A stretch of DNA of 64,000 nucleotides from Halopolyspora algeriensis (GTDB lineage Bacteria > Actinomycetota > Actinomycetes > Mycobacteriales > Pseudonocardiaceae): NCBI RefSeq assembly GCF_003337235.1, contig NZ_QPJC01000010.1, positions 112,962-176,961 of the forward strand, written 5' to 3'. The notes beneath the pieces are model-generated. The model was not told the DNA's origin and made no database searches. It saw nothing but the letters and a program-made list of their open reading frames with translations. Positions 1-8,109 of this stretch are shown here, in pieces. Positions within the stretch are counted from its first letter, which is position 1, and each line of letters opens with the position of its first letter. Both the position numbers and the translations under genes were made by a program.

Positions 1-140
1 ATGGCCTGCACGGCACAGGGAACCTCGGAGTGACGGAACGTCAGCGCACCGTCATCGTCGACGTGCACATCGTGGTAGGCCTCCAGGGCCTGTCTGGCCG
101 CGGTCATCAACTCCGCGGTCGTGGCTGCCTCCTGGGTCAT
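1..140 (-). CDS. YbjN/T3SS-chaperone-like protein, 3' part outside window
   Basis: Only the first 46 codons are present; the gene runs off the left edge. The ATG at 140 shares one base with the uppS stop codon (TGATG), so the two are probably translationally coupled. The visible N-terminus ([15 protein letters not shown]..., then an Asp-rich stretch and HSEVPCAV) resembles the start of actinobacterial YbjN-type putative chaperones. The assignment rests on 46 residues and is tentative. Confidence 0.5.
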   Translation of the reverse strand, partial: MTQEAATTAELMTAARQALEAYHDVHVDDDGALTFRHSEVPCAVQA

Positions 141-985
141 CAATGCCCCTCCTGGGCTGGTTCGGTGGTGTCCTCACCCTGCGCGGTGCGGTCGACCGCA
201 CCGCCGAAGCGGCGGTCCCTGCGCGCGTAGGCCTCACAGGCGCGCCACAGGTGGCGGCGGTCCACATCGGGAAACAGGGTGTCCTGGAACACCAGCTCGG
301 CATAGGCGGACTGCCAGAGCATGAAGTTCGAGGTCCGACGCTCTCCGGAAGGGCGGATGAACAGGTCGACATCCGGCATTTCCGGTTGGTAGAGGTAGCG
401 GTTCACGGTCCGCTCGTCGACCTTGTCCGGATTGATCCTGCCTGCAGCAGCCAGCCTGGCGATCTCGCGCGCCGCGTCACCGACCTCGGCGCGACCGCCG
501 TAATTGACGCACATGGTCAGGTTCATGACCTGGTTGTTCTCGGTTCGGGACTCGGCGGAGCGCAACTCGTTGACCACGCTGCGCCACAGCTTCGGGCGGC
601 GTCCGGCCCACCGCACGCGCACGCCCATCTCGTCGAGCTCGTCGACGCGGCGGCGAATGACGTCACGGTTGAAGCCCATCAGGAATTTGACTTCCTCCGG
701 GCTGCGCTTCCAGTTCTCGGTGGAGAAAGCATACAGCGACAGCCACTGCACACCTATCTCGATGGCGCCGCGTGCGAGCTCGAGCACCACCGCCTCGCCC
801 TGCTTGTGCCCTTCGACTCTCGGCAGACCGCGCTCGTTGGCCCATCGCCCGTTGCCGTCCATGACGACGGCGACATGCCTGGGTACGAGGTCGGGCGGCA
901 GTTCCGGTGGCCGGGCCCCGTCGGGATGCGGGTCCGGCGCACGCACATCCGGGTCTTCCTTACCCCGCCCGCGGCGTCGCAGCAT
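140..985 (-). CDS. uppS: Isoprenyl diphosphate synthase (UppS, cis-prenyltransferase)
   Basis: 281 aa. Condenses isopentenyl diphosphate into the long polyprenyl diphosphate that becomes the carrier lipid for peptidoglycan and arabinogalactan synthesis at the membrane. The family signatures are clear: [13 protein letters not shown] near the N-terminus (the Asp binds Mg-diphosphate), [10 protein letters not shown] in the middle and [20 protein letters not shown] near the C-terminus. A longer open frame starts at 1063, but it would run into the upstream gene. The ATG at 985 has a GGAGGG Shine-Dalgarno and lies 22 bp after that gene, so I chose it. It sits after recO, as in mycobacteria. Confidence 0.95.
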   Translation of the reverse strand: MLRRRGRGKEDPDVRAPDPHPDGARPPELPPDLVPRHVAVVMDGNGRWANERGLPRVEGHKQGEAVVLELARGAIEIGVQWLSLYAFSTENWKRSPEEVKFLMGFNRDVIRRRVDELDEMGVRVRWAGRRPKLWRSVVNELRSAESRTENNQVMNLTMCVNYGGRAEVGDAAREIARLAAAGRINPDKVDERTVNRYLYQPEMPDVDLFIRPSGERRTSNFMLWQSAYAELVFQDTLFPDVDRRHLWRACEAYARRDRRFGGAVDRTAQGEDTTEPAQEGH

Positions 986-1007
986 GTGTGGTGTTCCCTC
1001 CGTCCTG

Positions 1008-1664
1008 TCAGCCGTGTCCGTGACGAACCGGTGTCTCATTCTCCCGGACCGAATGGTCCACACCGCCGAGTGGTTGCCCGAACCGGACGGCGAGCCCGTT
1101 CCGAGAGGCCAGTCTGTTCATGCCGACGGCGCGGTAGAAGGCCTGTGCTCCGGTGTTGCTCGCGCGCACGCTCAATTGCACACCGGGGGACCCCGCGCGG
1201 GCCAGTTCGTCGAACACGGCCTCCAGCAACAGCCGCCCCGCCCCCTGGCGCCGCGCGCTCGCCAGCAGATTGATGTGCAGGTGGGAGGGGTACGAGTCGA
1301 GATCTGCCGACAGCAGGCGACGCGGTTGGTGCAGCAAGGTGCGCAGTTGGGCGTCGGCATCTCGCGCGTCGGCGTCGGGGCTGGCCGGGTGGCTGGTGAA
1401 GAAGCGGGGCGCCCACTCCAGTTGCCAGCGCGCATAGAACTCCGGGGAGTTCAGCGCCGCGACGACGTATCCGAGGACGGCGCCGTCACGTTCGGCGACG
1501 AACACCAGTTCCGGCTGCAGCAGCAGGTAGGGATCGGCGAACACGTAGGCGACCAGGTGCGGGTCCCGCAGGATGCCCGCGGCGGGTTTTCCGGCGTCAC
1601 CGGTGGCCACGCAGATCCGGTGCACCGCCTCGGCGTCATGCGGACGGTAGCTGCGGATCCGCAT
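1008..1664 (-). CDS. GNAT-family N-acetyltransferase
   Basis: 218 aa. GNAT fold: an N-terminal [15 protein letters not shown] strand/helix, the central strand [20 protein letters not shown] with the acetyl-CoA pyrophosphate loop (RRQGAG), and a C-terminal [13 protein letters not shown] motif. Substrate unknown; the length and layout also fit N-acetylglucosaminidase-associated GNATs of actinomycetes. Its ATG directly follows the recO stop (TAGATG, no gap), so it is cotranscribed with recO and uppS. Confidence 0.85.
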   Translation of the reverse strand: MRIRSYRPHDAEAVHRICVATGDAGKPAAGILRDPHLVAYVFADPYLLLQPELVFVAERDGAVLGYVVAALNSPEFYARWQLEWAPRFFTSHPASPDADARDADAQLRTLLHQPRRLLSADLDSYPSHLHINLLASARRQGAGRLLLEAVFDELARAGSPGVQLSVRASNTGAQAFYRAVGMNRLASRNGLAVRFGQPLGGVDHSVRENETPVRHGHG

Positions 1665-2489
1665 CTAGTTCTCCTGAGGGGCAGGCGCCCCGGCGAGTTC
1701 ACTGCCGTCCAGTTCGGCGGCGCGCTCCCGGAGGAATTCGGGGATCCGGTGCCAGGATTCGCGGCGTTCCACCAGCGGCAGCGACCGCAGCTGCCGCTCC
1801 ATGTGCCACTGCAGGTGTGCGGCCACCAGCCCGCTGCCCTCCCGCCGTACCGGTTCGGTGGCAGCCGTGGTCGCATCCCAGTCCCCGTGCAGCAGCGCCT
1901 CCAGCAGAGGCAGCGTCTGCGGTGCCGGGCGTACCGAGCCGGCGGGCCTGCATCCGGCACACACCGCACCGCCTGCCGCGATGCTGAACGCTTCGTGCGG
2001 GCCCGCCTGTCCGCACCGGGCGCATTCGGCCAGTGCGGGTTCCCATCCCGCGAACGACATCGCACGCAGCACGAAAGCGTCGAGCACCAGAGAGGGGTCA
2101 CGTTCCCGCCCGGACAGCGCCCGGAGAGCGCCGACCGCCAGCAGGTACAACCGCAGGACCGGTTCGCCCTCCTCGGTGACGATCCGGTCGACGGTTTCCA
2201 GCACCGCACAGGCCGAGGTGTAGCGCTGGTAGTCGTCGACGATGCCGCCGCCGAACGCATCCAGAGTCTGGACCTGCGTGATCACGTCGAGGGTGCGCCC
2301 GGTGTAGAGCTGCACATCCACGTGGCAGAACGGCTCGAGGCGAGCGCCGAACCTCGACGTCGTGCGGCGCACTCCCTTGGCCACGGCACGAACCTTGCCG
2401 TGGCGGCGGGTCAGCAGGGTGATGATCCGATCGGCCTCACCCAGCTTGTGCACCCGCAGCACGACCGCGGAATCCCGGTAGAGGCTCAC
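1665..2489 (-). CDS. recO: DNA repair protein RecO
   Basis: 274 aa. RecFOR-pathway recombination mediator that anneals ssDNA and helps load RecA. The N-terminal OB-fold begins SLYRDSAVVLRVHKLGEADRI, typical of RecO. A four-Cys zinc site follows (CARC ... CAGC, about residues 159-182). The C-terminal helical domain is complete. First of a recO-GNAT-uppS-ybjN run, with a 0-bp gap to the next gene. Confidence 0.95.
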   Translation of the reverse strand: MSLYRDSAVVLRVHKLGEADRIITLLTRRHGKVRAVAKGVRRTTSRFGARLEPFCHVDVQLYTGRTLDVITQVQTLDAFGGGIVDDYQRYTSACAVLETVDRIVTEEGEPVLRLYLLAVGALRALSGRERDPSLVLDAFVLRAMSFAGWEPALAECARCGQAGPHEAFSIAAGGAVCAGCRPAGSVRPAPQTLPLLEALLHGDWDATTAATEPVRREGSGLVAAHLQWHMERQLRSLPLVERRESWHRIPEFLRERAAELDGSELAGAPAPQEN

Positions 2490-2616
2490 CCCTCCATCGT
2501 CCCACTCCCGCGTGAGGCCACGGCAGGTGCGCCGATCGCGAAGTCACACCCGGAATGCGGTAAACGGCGCGACCGACTCCGGCACAGCCGGAGAGGGCGC
2601 GACAGCGGGCAAGGGC

Positions 2617-3063
2617 TCAGTACGAGCTCCCCGCAACCCCCGCTCCGACCGCGACGACGATCGCGATCACGTAGAACAGAATGAGCAGTCCGTAGCCGCA
2701 CGCGCCGACGATGATGCCGATCTTGCCCCATTTCTTGGCCTCGGCGGCAGCATGCTCGGCTTCCGCGAGCCGGCCCTGTGCCCACAGGCTCTGCACCGAA
2801 GTCGCTTTGATCAACGACGGGATGGCGAACGGCCAGCACAGAAAAATCGAACCAATGCCCCAGCCCAGATTGCTGTTGGGCGGAGCGATCCCGTAGGCGG
2901 GCATGCCGTAGGGATGCGGCTGTCCGTAGGCGGGAGATTGTCCGTACGGTTGCTGCCCGTACGGCGGCTGGGGCATCGGGCCGGACTGCGGGTCATGGCT
3001 CGGCCGGCCGTAAGGCTGTTGGGGCTGGGGGCCGGACGGCGGGCCGCCATACGGGTTGCTCAC
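2617..3063 (-). CDS. CD225/dispanin-family small membrane protein
   Basis: 148 aa from a GTG at 3063 with GAAGGAAA upstream; the upstream extension to 3150 looks like non-coding arginine-rich translation. The N-terminal ~60 residues are Pro/Gly/Gln/Tyr-rich low complexity with repeated PYGQ-type units. Then comes a CD225/DUF4234-like half: first membrane segment IGSIFLCWPFAIPSLI, a loop ending AEAEHAAAEAKKW, and a second segment IGIIVGACGYGLLILFYVIA. Function unknown; such proteins are thought to act at membranes. It lies alone between recO and era. Confidence 0.8.
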   Translation of the reverse strand: MSNPYGGPPSGPQPQQPYGRPSHDPQSGPMPQPPYGQQPYGQSPAYGQPHPYGMPAYGIAPPNSNLGWGIGSIFLCWPFAIPSLIKATSVQSLWAQGRLAEAEHAAAEAKKWGKIGIIVGACGYGLLILFYVIAIVVAVGAGVAGSSY

Positions 3064-3183
3064 GGGTGTTTCCTTCGGTTCTTCGATACGGTTGTCGGTC
3101 CGCGCTGTGCGAGACCGCGGAGGAACGTACCGCAGAAGGGCCCGCGGCAAGGCCGCTACCGTAGAATCCCGATCGAACAGTGA

Positions 3184-4101
3184 TCAAAATCCCAGGCGCT
3201 GCATTTGCTTGGGATCGCGCTGCCAGTCCTTGGCGATCTTGACGTGCAGGTCCAGGTAGATCCGGCTGCCCAGCAGAGCCTGGATGTGCTTGCGGGCTCC
3301 CGCTCCGACCTCGCGAAGCCGCTCGCCGCCCCGGCCGATGACGATGGCTTTCTGGCTCCGTCGTTCCACGTAGATCACCGCGTAGATGTCGACGAGGTTG
3401 TCGTAACCCTCGCGCGGGCCCATCTCCTCGATTCCCACGGCCAGCGAGTGCGGCAGTTCGTCGCGCACTCCCTCCAGGGCGGCCTCTCGGATCAGTTCGG
3501 CGATCAGGGTGGTTTCCGGTTCGTCGGTGATCTCGCCGTCGGGATAGAGCTGCGGTCCTTCCGGCAGGTGTTGAACAAGCAGGTCGGACAGCACGTCCAC
3601 CTGGTACTCGTCGACCGCCGAAACCGGAACCAGGTCCGCGAACTCCATCACTTCCTGCAAGGCCAGGAGCTGCTCGGCCACCTGGTCCTTGCTCACCAGG
3701 TCCGTCTTCGTGACGATGCCCACCACCGGTGTGCGCTCGGACACCTTGGCCAGTTCCGCCGCGATGTAGCGGTCGCCGGGCCCGATCTTCTCGTCCGCGG
3801 GAACGCAGAACCCCACCACGTCGACCTCCGACCACGTCTCGTACACGAGGTCGTTGAGGCGCTCGCCGAGCAGCGTACGGGGCCGGTGCACGCCGGGGGT
3901 GTCCACGATGATCAGCTGCGCGTCCGGGCGATGGACGATGCCGCGGATCGCGTGCCGGGTGGTCTGCGGCTTGCTGGAGGTGATCGCCACTTTCGTGCCG
4001 ACGAGCGCGTTGGTCAGCGTGGATTTGCCTGCGTTGGGGCGACCGACGAAGCAGGCGAACCCGGAGCGATGTGTTTCGGCTGAGCTGCTCACGTCAACCA
4101 T
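3184..4101 (-). CDS. era: GTPase Era
   Basis: 305 aa. GTPase needed for 16S rRNA maturation and 30S assembly. G1 motif GRPNAGKST (about residues 20-28), G3 DTPGV, G4 TKTD, and a C-terminal KH domain with VIGRGGERLREVGAGARKHI. Full length. YbeY, which works in the same 16S 3'-end pathway, is encoded 5.3 kb upstream on the same strand; in M. tuberculosis the two lie closer. Here the CLC, MarR and TerC genes intervene. Confidence 0.97.
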   Translation of the reverse strand: MVDVSSSAETHRSGFACFVGRPNAGKSTLTNALVGTKVAITSSKPQTTRHAIRGIVHRPDAQLIIVDTPGVHRPRTLLGERLNDLVYETWSEVDVVGFCVPADEKIGPGDRYIAAELAKVSERTPVVGIVTKTDLVSKDQVAEQLLALQEVMEFADLVPVSAVDEYQVDVLSDLLVQHLPEGPQLYPDGEITDEPETTLIAELIREAALEGVRDELPHSLAVGIEEMGPREGYDNLVDIYAVIYVERRSQKAIVIGRGGERLREVGAGARKHIQALLGSRIYLDLHVKIAKDWQRDPKQMQRLGF

Positions 4102-4115
4102 TGTCGCCGGTCACC

Positions 4116-5864
4116 TCAGCGGAGGGTGGCGGTGGTGTGCATCGACTCCAGCAGAGCCTGGTGACTGATCCAACCGACCGGCTCGCCACCCTCGGGACCG
4201 AGGACGGGCAGACCGGTGCCTTCCGCTTCCACCAGGACTTCCAGGGTGTCGAGCAGCGGCATCGTACTCCGCACCGTGGGAACGGGTTCGGCGAGTGCAC
4301 CGATCTCGCCTTCCGGATACTCCTCGCCTTCGAGTGCTTCGGCGACCGTATGGGCGGTCACACACCCCTGGTAGCGGCCTTCCGCGTCGACCACGGGCAG
4401 CACGGCATCGCTGGAATGGGCCAACGCCTCGGACGCCTCCCGGAAGGTGGTGTCGGTGGACAGCTTCTCCGGCAAGGCCTCCATGATCGTGCCGGCCGTC
4501 CGGTCCGGGAGCCTGCCCCGCAGGTGCCGGGACTCCAGGTCGATCCCACGGCGGCGGAGCTTGGTCGTGTAGATGGTGCCCTTGCTGATCGTGCGGCTGA
4601 CCAGGGTCGCGACCACGAGGGCCAGCATCATGGGCAGGATGATCGAGTACTGGCCGGTGAGTTCGAACAGTACGATCACCCCGGTGATCGGTGCTCTGGT
4701 CGCCCCTGCGAACGCGGCTCCCATCCCGATCAGGCCGTAGGCGCCCGGCGAGAGTCCCATACCGGGCAGCAGGTCCTGGGCCAGCATGCCGAAGGCGGTG
4801 CCGCCCATCGCGCCGATGAACAGCGACGGCGCGAAGACGCCTCCGGAACCGCCGATCCCGATGGTCAGACTGGTGGCCAGCATCTTGCCGATCATCAGCA
4901 GCAGGAGGAAACCGATCGCGTAACCGCCGGAGACGGCACGGTCGAAAATCGGATATCCCACGCCGTACATCTGCGGCAGTACCAGCAGCAGCGCCCCCAG
5001 CAGCAGGCCACCCACGGCGGGGCGCAGCCACTCCGGGCCACGCCACACCCGGTCGCACAGATCCTCGACGGTGTAGAGCACCTTGCCGAACAGCACCCCC
5101 GAGGCCCCGATGAGCACGCCGAGCAGCGCGAACAGCAGAAATTCGAACGGACTGTGCACCCGGAAGGCGGGCAGGGACAGAAAGGCCTCGTTGCCCATGA
5201 CCGCACGGCCGATCACGCTGGCCGTCACGCTGGCCAGCACCACCGCACCGAACGCCTCGGCGGTGAAGCTCTGCAGAATCAGCTCCATCGCGAAGAACGG
5301 CCCGGCCAGCGGTGCGTTGAACGTGGCCGCGATACCGCCTGCCGCGCCGCAGGCGACGAGCACACGCAGGCGTTGCCGGGGCAGCCCGGTCAGCTTCCCC
5401 CATGCCGAGCCCAGCGCGGCACCGATCTGCACGATCGGCCCCTCGCGACCCACGGAACCACCGGAACCGATGCACAGGGCCGAGGCGAGCGCTTTGACGA
5501 GGCTGACCTGAGGCTTGATGTGTCCGCCGCGCTCGGCCACCGCGTACATCACTTCGGGAACGCCGTGCCCGCGCGCTTCCGGAGCGAAGCGCTGAACCAG
5601 CGGGCCGTAGACGAGCCCCGCCACGGCCGGGGCCAGCACCAGGAACCACATGCCCAGCCCCGGAAACCAGGGATGGGCCGCTCCTGGAGTGGCGGCGTAG
5701 TCGATGTGTCCCGAGAACAACAGACCGGCCTGTCTGATCAACCACCGGAACGCGATGGCACCGAACCCGGCACCCACGCCGATGAACAGCGCCAGCGCCA
5801 TCAGCCCGCTACCGCGTTCCCGCAGCCAGACAGCGATCGGTCTTCGTACCGGCACGGGAATCAC
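4116..5864 (-). CDS. CLC-family chloride channel/transporter with C-terminal CBS pair
   Basis: 582 aa integral membrane protein. CLC signatures: GHGVP (99-103), GSGGSVGREGP (133-143, gating Glu141) and later GGSGGVFAPSLFIGA. The C-terminal ~130 residues form two CBS motifs that usually sense nucleotides. Aligned by eye with E. coli ClC-ec1, the internal proton glutamate (Glu203 there) falls on a Leu here (AMELILQSF), which would favour channel over antiport behaviour. Divergent from the MarR gene, with two operator-like palindromes between them, so MarR control is likely. Confidence 0.93.
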   Translation of the reverse strand: MIPVPVRRPIAVWLRERGSGLMALALFIGVGAGFGAIAFRWLIRQAGLLFSGHIDYAATPGAAHPWFPGLGMWFLVLAPAVAGLVYGPLVQRFAPEARGHGVPEVMYAVAERGGHIKPQVSLVKALASALCIGSGGSVGREGPIVQIGAALGSAWGKLTGLPRQRLRVLVACGAAGGIAATFNAPLAGPFFAMELILQSFTAEAFGAVVLASVTASVIGRAVMGNEAFLSLPAFRVHSPFEFLLFALLGVLIGASGVLFGKVLYTVEDLCDRVWRGPEWLRPAVGGLLLGALLLVLPQMYGVGYPIFDRAVSGGYAIGFLLLLMIGKMLATSLTIGIGGSGGVFAPSLFIGAMGGTAFGMLAQDLLPGMGLSPGAYGLIGMGAAFAGATRAPITGVIVLFELTGQYSIILPMMLALVVATLVSRTISKGTIYTTKLRRRGIDLESRHLRGRLPDRTAGTIMEALPEKLSTDTTFREASEALAHSSDAVLPVVDAEGRYQGCVTAHTVAEALEGEEYPEGEIGALAEPVPTVRSTMPLLDTLEVLVEAEGTGLPVLGPEGGEPVGWISHQALLESMHTTATLR

Positions 5865-5898
5865 TCCTGATTGTTTCCCAGCGGAATCGGATCCACCG

Positions 5899-5927
5899 TT
5901 GCATTATGCAAATCTTGCACCGTGCAG
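5899..5927. promoter_or_regulatory. Tandem MarR-type operator in the clc/marR divergent promoter
   Basis: Two inverted repeats of the same form: TTGCATTATGCAA (5899-5911, perfect around the central T) and TTGCACCGTGCAG (5915-5927). Their centres are 16 bp apart. The half-site TTGCA with a 3-bp spacer fits MarR dimers. The sites lie 21 bp before the marR ATG and 35 bp before the clc ATG, so one complex could control both genes. Confidence 0.65.
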
Positions 5928-5947
5928 GTCAATGTGAAAATGGGGAC

Positions 5948-6448
5948 ATGACCGAGGAACTTCCGCCGAGCGGCAACGAGGTGGACGCCATCACCGACGC
6001 GGTGCTGACCGCCTCACGGCTCCTGGTGGGAGTCTCGGCGAAGTCGGTGGCGGCCGTGGCCGGGCCGATCAGCCTGCCCCAGTTCCGCCTGCTGGTGGCC
6101 CTGAGCTCACGAGGACCGCTGAAACTCGTCTCGCTGGCCGAACTTCTGGGGGTCAACCCCTCCACCGCCACGCGTACGGTCGACCGACTGGTCGGCGCAG
6201 GCTGGGCCGAACGCAACAGCAACCCGGAATCGCGGCGCGAAATCACGGTGGGACTCACCGGATCGGGGCGCGATCTGGTCGATCGGGTCACGGAGTACCG
6301 CAGGCGCGAAATCGCGGCCATCGTGCAGCGGATGCCCGCACATCGCCGTGAAGGCCTGGTGGAAGCACTCCAGGCCTTCACCGAGGCGGGAGCGGAGCCA
6401 CCGGCCCGCACCTCGCCCTACGATGCGGGCCTGACCCAGTGGGACTGA
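5948..6448 (+). CDS. MarR-family transcriptional regulator
   Basis: 166 aa from the ATG at 5948; an earlier in-frame ATG at 5906 lies inside the operator. The winged helix-turn-helix is visible: ISLPQFRLLVALSSRG, SLAELLGVNPSTATRTVDRLVGAGW (recognition helix) and the wing NPESRREITVGLTGSG. It probably autoregulates and controls the divergent CLC gene through the TTGCA palindromes. It also ends 6 bp from the convergent terC stop. Ligand unknown. Confidence 0.9.
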   Translation: MTEELPPSGNEVDAITDAVLTASRLLVGVSAKSVAAVAGPISLPQFRLLVALSSRGPLKLVSLAELLGVNPSTATRTVDRLVGAGWAERNSNPESRREITVGLTGSGRDLVDRVTEYRRREIAAIVQRMPAHRREGLVEALQAFTEAGAEPPARTSPYDAGLTQWD

Positions 6449-6454
6449 ACGGCC

Positions 6455-7465
6455 TCATCCGACGCGCTGAGCGGAGCGGCGAGTGGCGTAGAAGCTGGTC
6501 AGGGTCACCGTCGCCAGTGTGCCGACGATGACACCGAGCGAGGCCAAGGTGGGGATTTCGGGCACGACCGGCCACTGGTCGTGCGCCCAGTGCAGCGCGA
6601 GCTTCACCCCGATGAACGCGAGGATGAACGCCAGGCCGTAATTCAGGTGGGGCAGATTGCGCACCGCTCCCTGGAGGACGAAGTAGAGCGCGCGCAACCC
6701 GAGCAGGGCGGCGGCGTTGGTGACGAACACGAGGTACGGATCCTCGGTGATGCCGTACACGGCGGGGATGGAATCGATGGCGAAGACCACGTCGGTACCG
6801 AAAATCGCGACCACCACCAGCGCCATGGGGGTCAGTGCGCGCCTGCCTTCGTCACGCACCAGCAGGCGAGCTCCCCGATAGTCGTCGGTGACCGGCATCA
6901 GCCGCTGCAGCAGCCGAACCGAGCGCATATCGGAGACCTCGGTCGTCTGCTCCCCGCCCGCAAGGGCGTCTTTGAAGATCTTCACTGCCGTGACCAGCAG
7001 GATCGCTCCGAAGAGGAGGAAAGCCCAGTCGAACGCGGACAGGGCGGCCGCGCCCACCGCGATGAACACACCGCGCAACACCAGGGCACCGACGATGCCG
7101 TAGAGCAGCACCCGCTGCTGCAGCTCGACGGGAACGGCGAAGGCGGACAGCAGCAGCATGAACACGAACAGGTTGTCCACCGACAGTGACTTCTCCACCA
7201 GGTACCCGGTGAGGTACTCGACCCCCTGTGTGGAGCCGTACGCGAACCAGATGTAGACCCCGAAGGCCAGCGGGAGCGCGATGTAGAAGATCGACCAGCC
7301 CACTGCCTCGCGCATGGACACCCGGTGCGGGTTGCGGGTGATCAGAAAATCCATCGCCAGCAGCAGGATCACGGCGGCAATCGTCAGTCCCCACAGGGAC
7401 GGTGAACCGATCGATTGCAGGCCGGACGCGGACACGACGACGTCCCCGGTCACGACAGCGGACAT
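6455..7465 (-). CDS. TerC/Alx-family membrane protein, likely Mn2+ exporter
   Basis: 336 aa, about nine membrane segments. The TerC signature is present: EKSLSVDNLFVFMLLLSAF near the N-terminus and FGTDVVFAIDSIPAVYGI in the second half; the Asp residues in both are the family's metal ligands. Alx/TerC proteins export Mn2+ or load it onto exported enzymes. The gene sits directly behind a yybP-ykoY riboswitch, which strongly supports a manganese role over tellurite resistance. Shine-Dalgarno GAGGGAGC lies before the ATG. Confidence 0.93.
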   Translation of the reverse strand: MSAVVTGDVVVSASGLQSIGSPSLWGLTIAAVILLLAMDFLITRNPHRVSMREAVGWSIFYIALPLAFGVYIWFAYGSTQGVEYLTGYLVEKSLSVDNLFVFMLLLSAFAVPVELQQRVLLYGIVGALVLRGVFIAVGAAALSAFDWAFLLFGAILLVTAVKIFKDALAGGEQTTEVSDMRSVRLLQRLMPVTDDYRGARLLVRDEGRRALTPMALVVVAIFGTDVVFAIDSIPAVYGITEDPYLVFVTNAAALLGLRALYFVLQGAVRNLPHLNYGLAFILAFIGVKLALHWAHDQWPVVPEIPTLASLGVIVGTLATVTLTSFYATRRSAQRVG

Positions 7466-7490
7466 GAAGCTCCCTCGAACACGCGGTTGT

Positions 7491-7592
7491 CCGAGGTCTC
7501 CCTCACTCGCCCTGCGGCGAGCGGTGGCCCGAGAGCACTCCCGAGTGCACGTACTGACCGGGCCGACCTGTACGAAGTACTCCCCTCACCCC
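7491..7592 (-). ncRNA. yybP-ykoY (Mn2+) riboswitch upstream of terC
   Basis: Reading the minus strand, the leader contains the conserved pieces of this class in order: GGGGAGUA, then GGUCAGUACGUGCAC, a short hairpin GCACUC/GAGUGC, CUCGGGCCACCGC, and the closing GGCGAGUGAGGGAGACC. The aptamer ends 25 nt before the terC ATG, leaving room for translational control. The class activates Mn2+ efflux genes. A -10-like TAGTCT (7595-7600) places the transcript start at about 7588, the 5' edge of the aptamer. Confidence 0.87.
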
Positions 7593-7594
7593 GG

Positions 7595-7600
7595 AGACTA
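7595..7600 (-). promoter_or_regulatory. Candidate -10 box of the terC riboswitch transcript
   Basis: TAGTCT on the minus strand matches the actinobacterial TANNNT -10 pattern and lies 6-8 nt before the first conserved aptamer bases. The -35 region is poor (TGCTCG at a 17-bp spacing), so the call rests on position. Confidence 0.4.
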
Positions 7601-7746
7601 ACCGAGATCGCGAGGCTCGAGCATGCCAGGGTCGGTGTCCCCTCCCCACGCACGACTGCGGCGCCGAACCAGGAGCCTCCTTTCCGGAAGCCGCAGCGCT
7701 GTTGTCGGCGCCACCAGCCCCGACGGCGCGACTCCGGTGCCGGAAA

Positions 7747-8109
7747 TCAACGCCGAACGCCGACGACCTCGCCACCGCGATCGGCCCGGAAGACCGGGGC
7801 ACTGGTACCGAGATCCCGCACAGCCGCCACGGAATCCGCGTCGATCTCGGTGGCGTCGGTGACGACGGCCGCAGCCTCCAAGCCTTCGGCGCCACTGGCG
7901 ACCGCACTGGTCACCGCCGCCTGCAAGGCGGTCAGGCGCAACGAGGGCAAGGTGACGGTGCAGGCGGCATAGGTCCGGCCGTCGAGATCGCGCACCGCGG
8001 CTCCCTCGGGCGCACCGATCCGCGCGCGCGCCGACCGCGCCAGCGTCACGATCTTGGTGTCCTCCGCATCGAGTTCCTGCGGCACCGGCTGTTCGACATT
8101 GTCACCCAC
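7747..8109 (-). CDS. Cytidine-deaminase-fold protein lacking catalytic zinc ligands
   Basis: 120 aa from a GTG at 8109 that overlaps the CorC-like stop by 8 bp; SD AGGAAGG upstream. The order of elements follows small cytidine deaminases: EDTKIVTLARSARARIGAPEGAAVRD, GRTYAACTV, a helix RLTALQAAVTSAVASGA, then LEAAAVVTDA. Where true enzymes have the CAE zinc/proton-shuttle motif this protein reads LTAL, and no PCxxC follows. It is the positional counterpart of M. tuberculosis Rv2365c, between the CorC-like gene and era. Probably non-catalytic; perhaps structural or nucleoside-binding. Confidence 0.8.
   Translation of the reverse strand: MGDNVEQPVPQELDAEDTKIVTLARSARARIGAPEGAAVRDLDGRTYAACTVTLPSLRLTALQAAVTSAVASGAEGLEAAAVVTDATEIDADSVAAVRDLGTSAPVFRADRGGEVVGVRR

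Noticed and set aside
504..2684. Long plus-strand open frame opposite uppS, GNAT and recO
   Set aside because: Arises from GC-rich codons on the other strand; no start signal, compositionally biased product, and three known proteins read the opposite strand.
4071..5870. Plus-strand frame opposite the CLC gene
   Set aside because: Product is a Gln/His/Arg-rich shadow; the CLC protein on the minus strand has clear family motifs.
7531..7550. GCACTC/GAGTGC repeat resembling a CIRCE element
   Set aside because: Arms match only part of CIRCE and the spacer is 2 bp instead of 9; it is a hairpin of the yybP-ykoY riboswitch.
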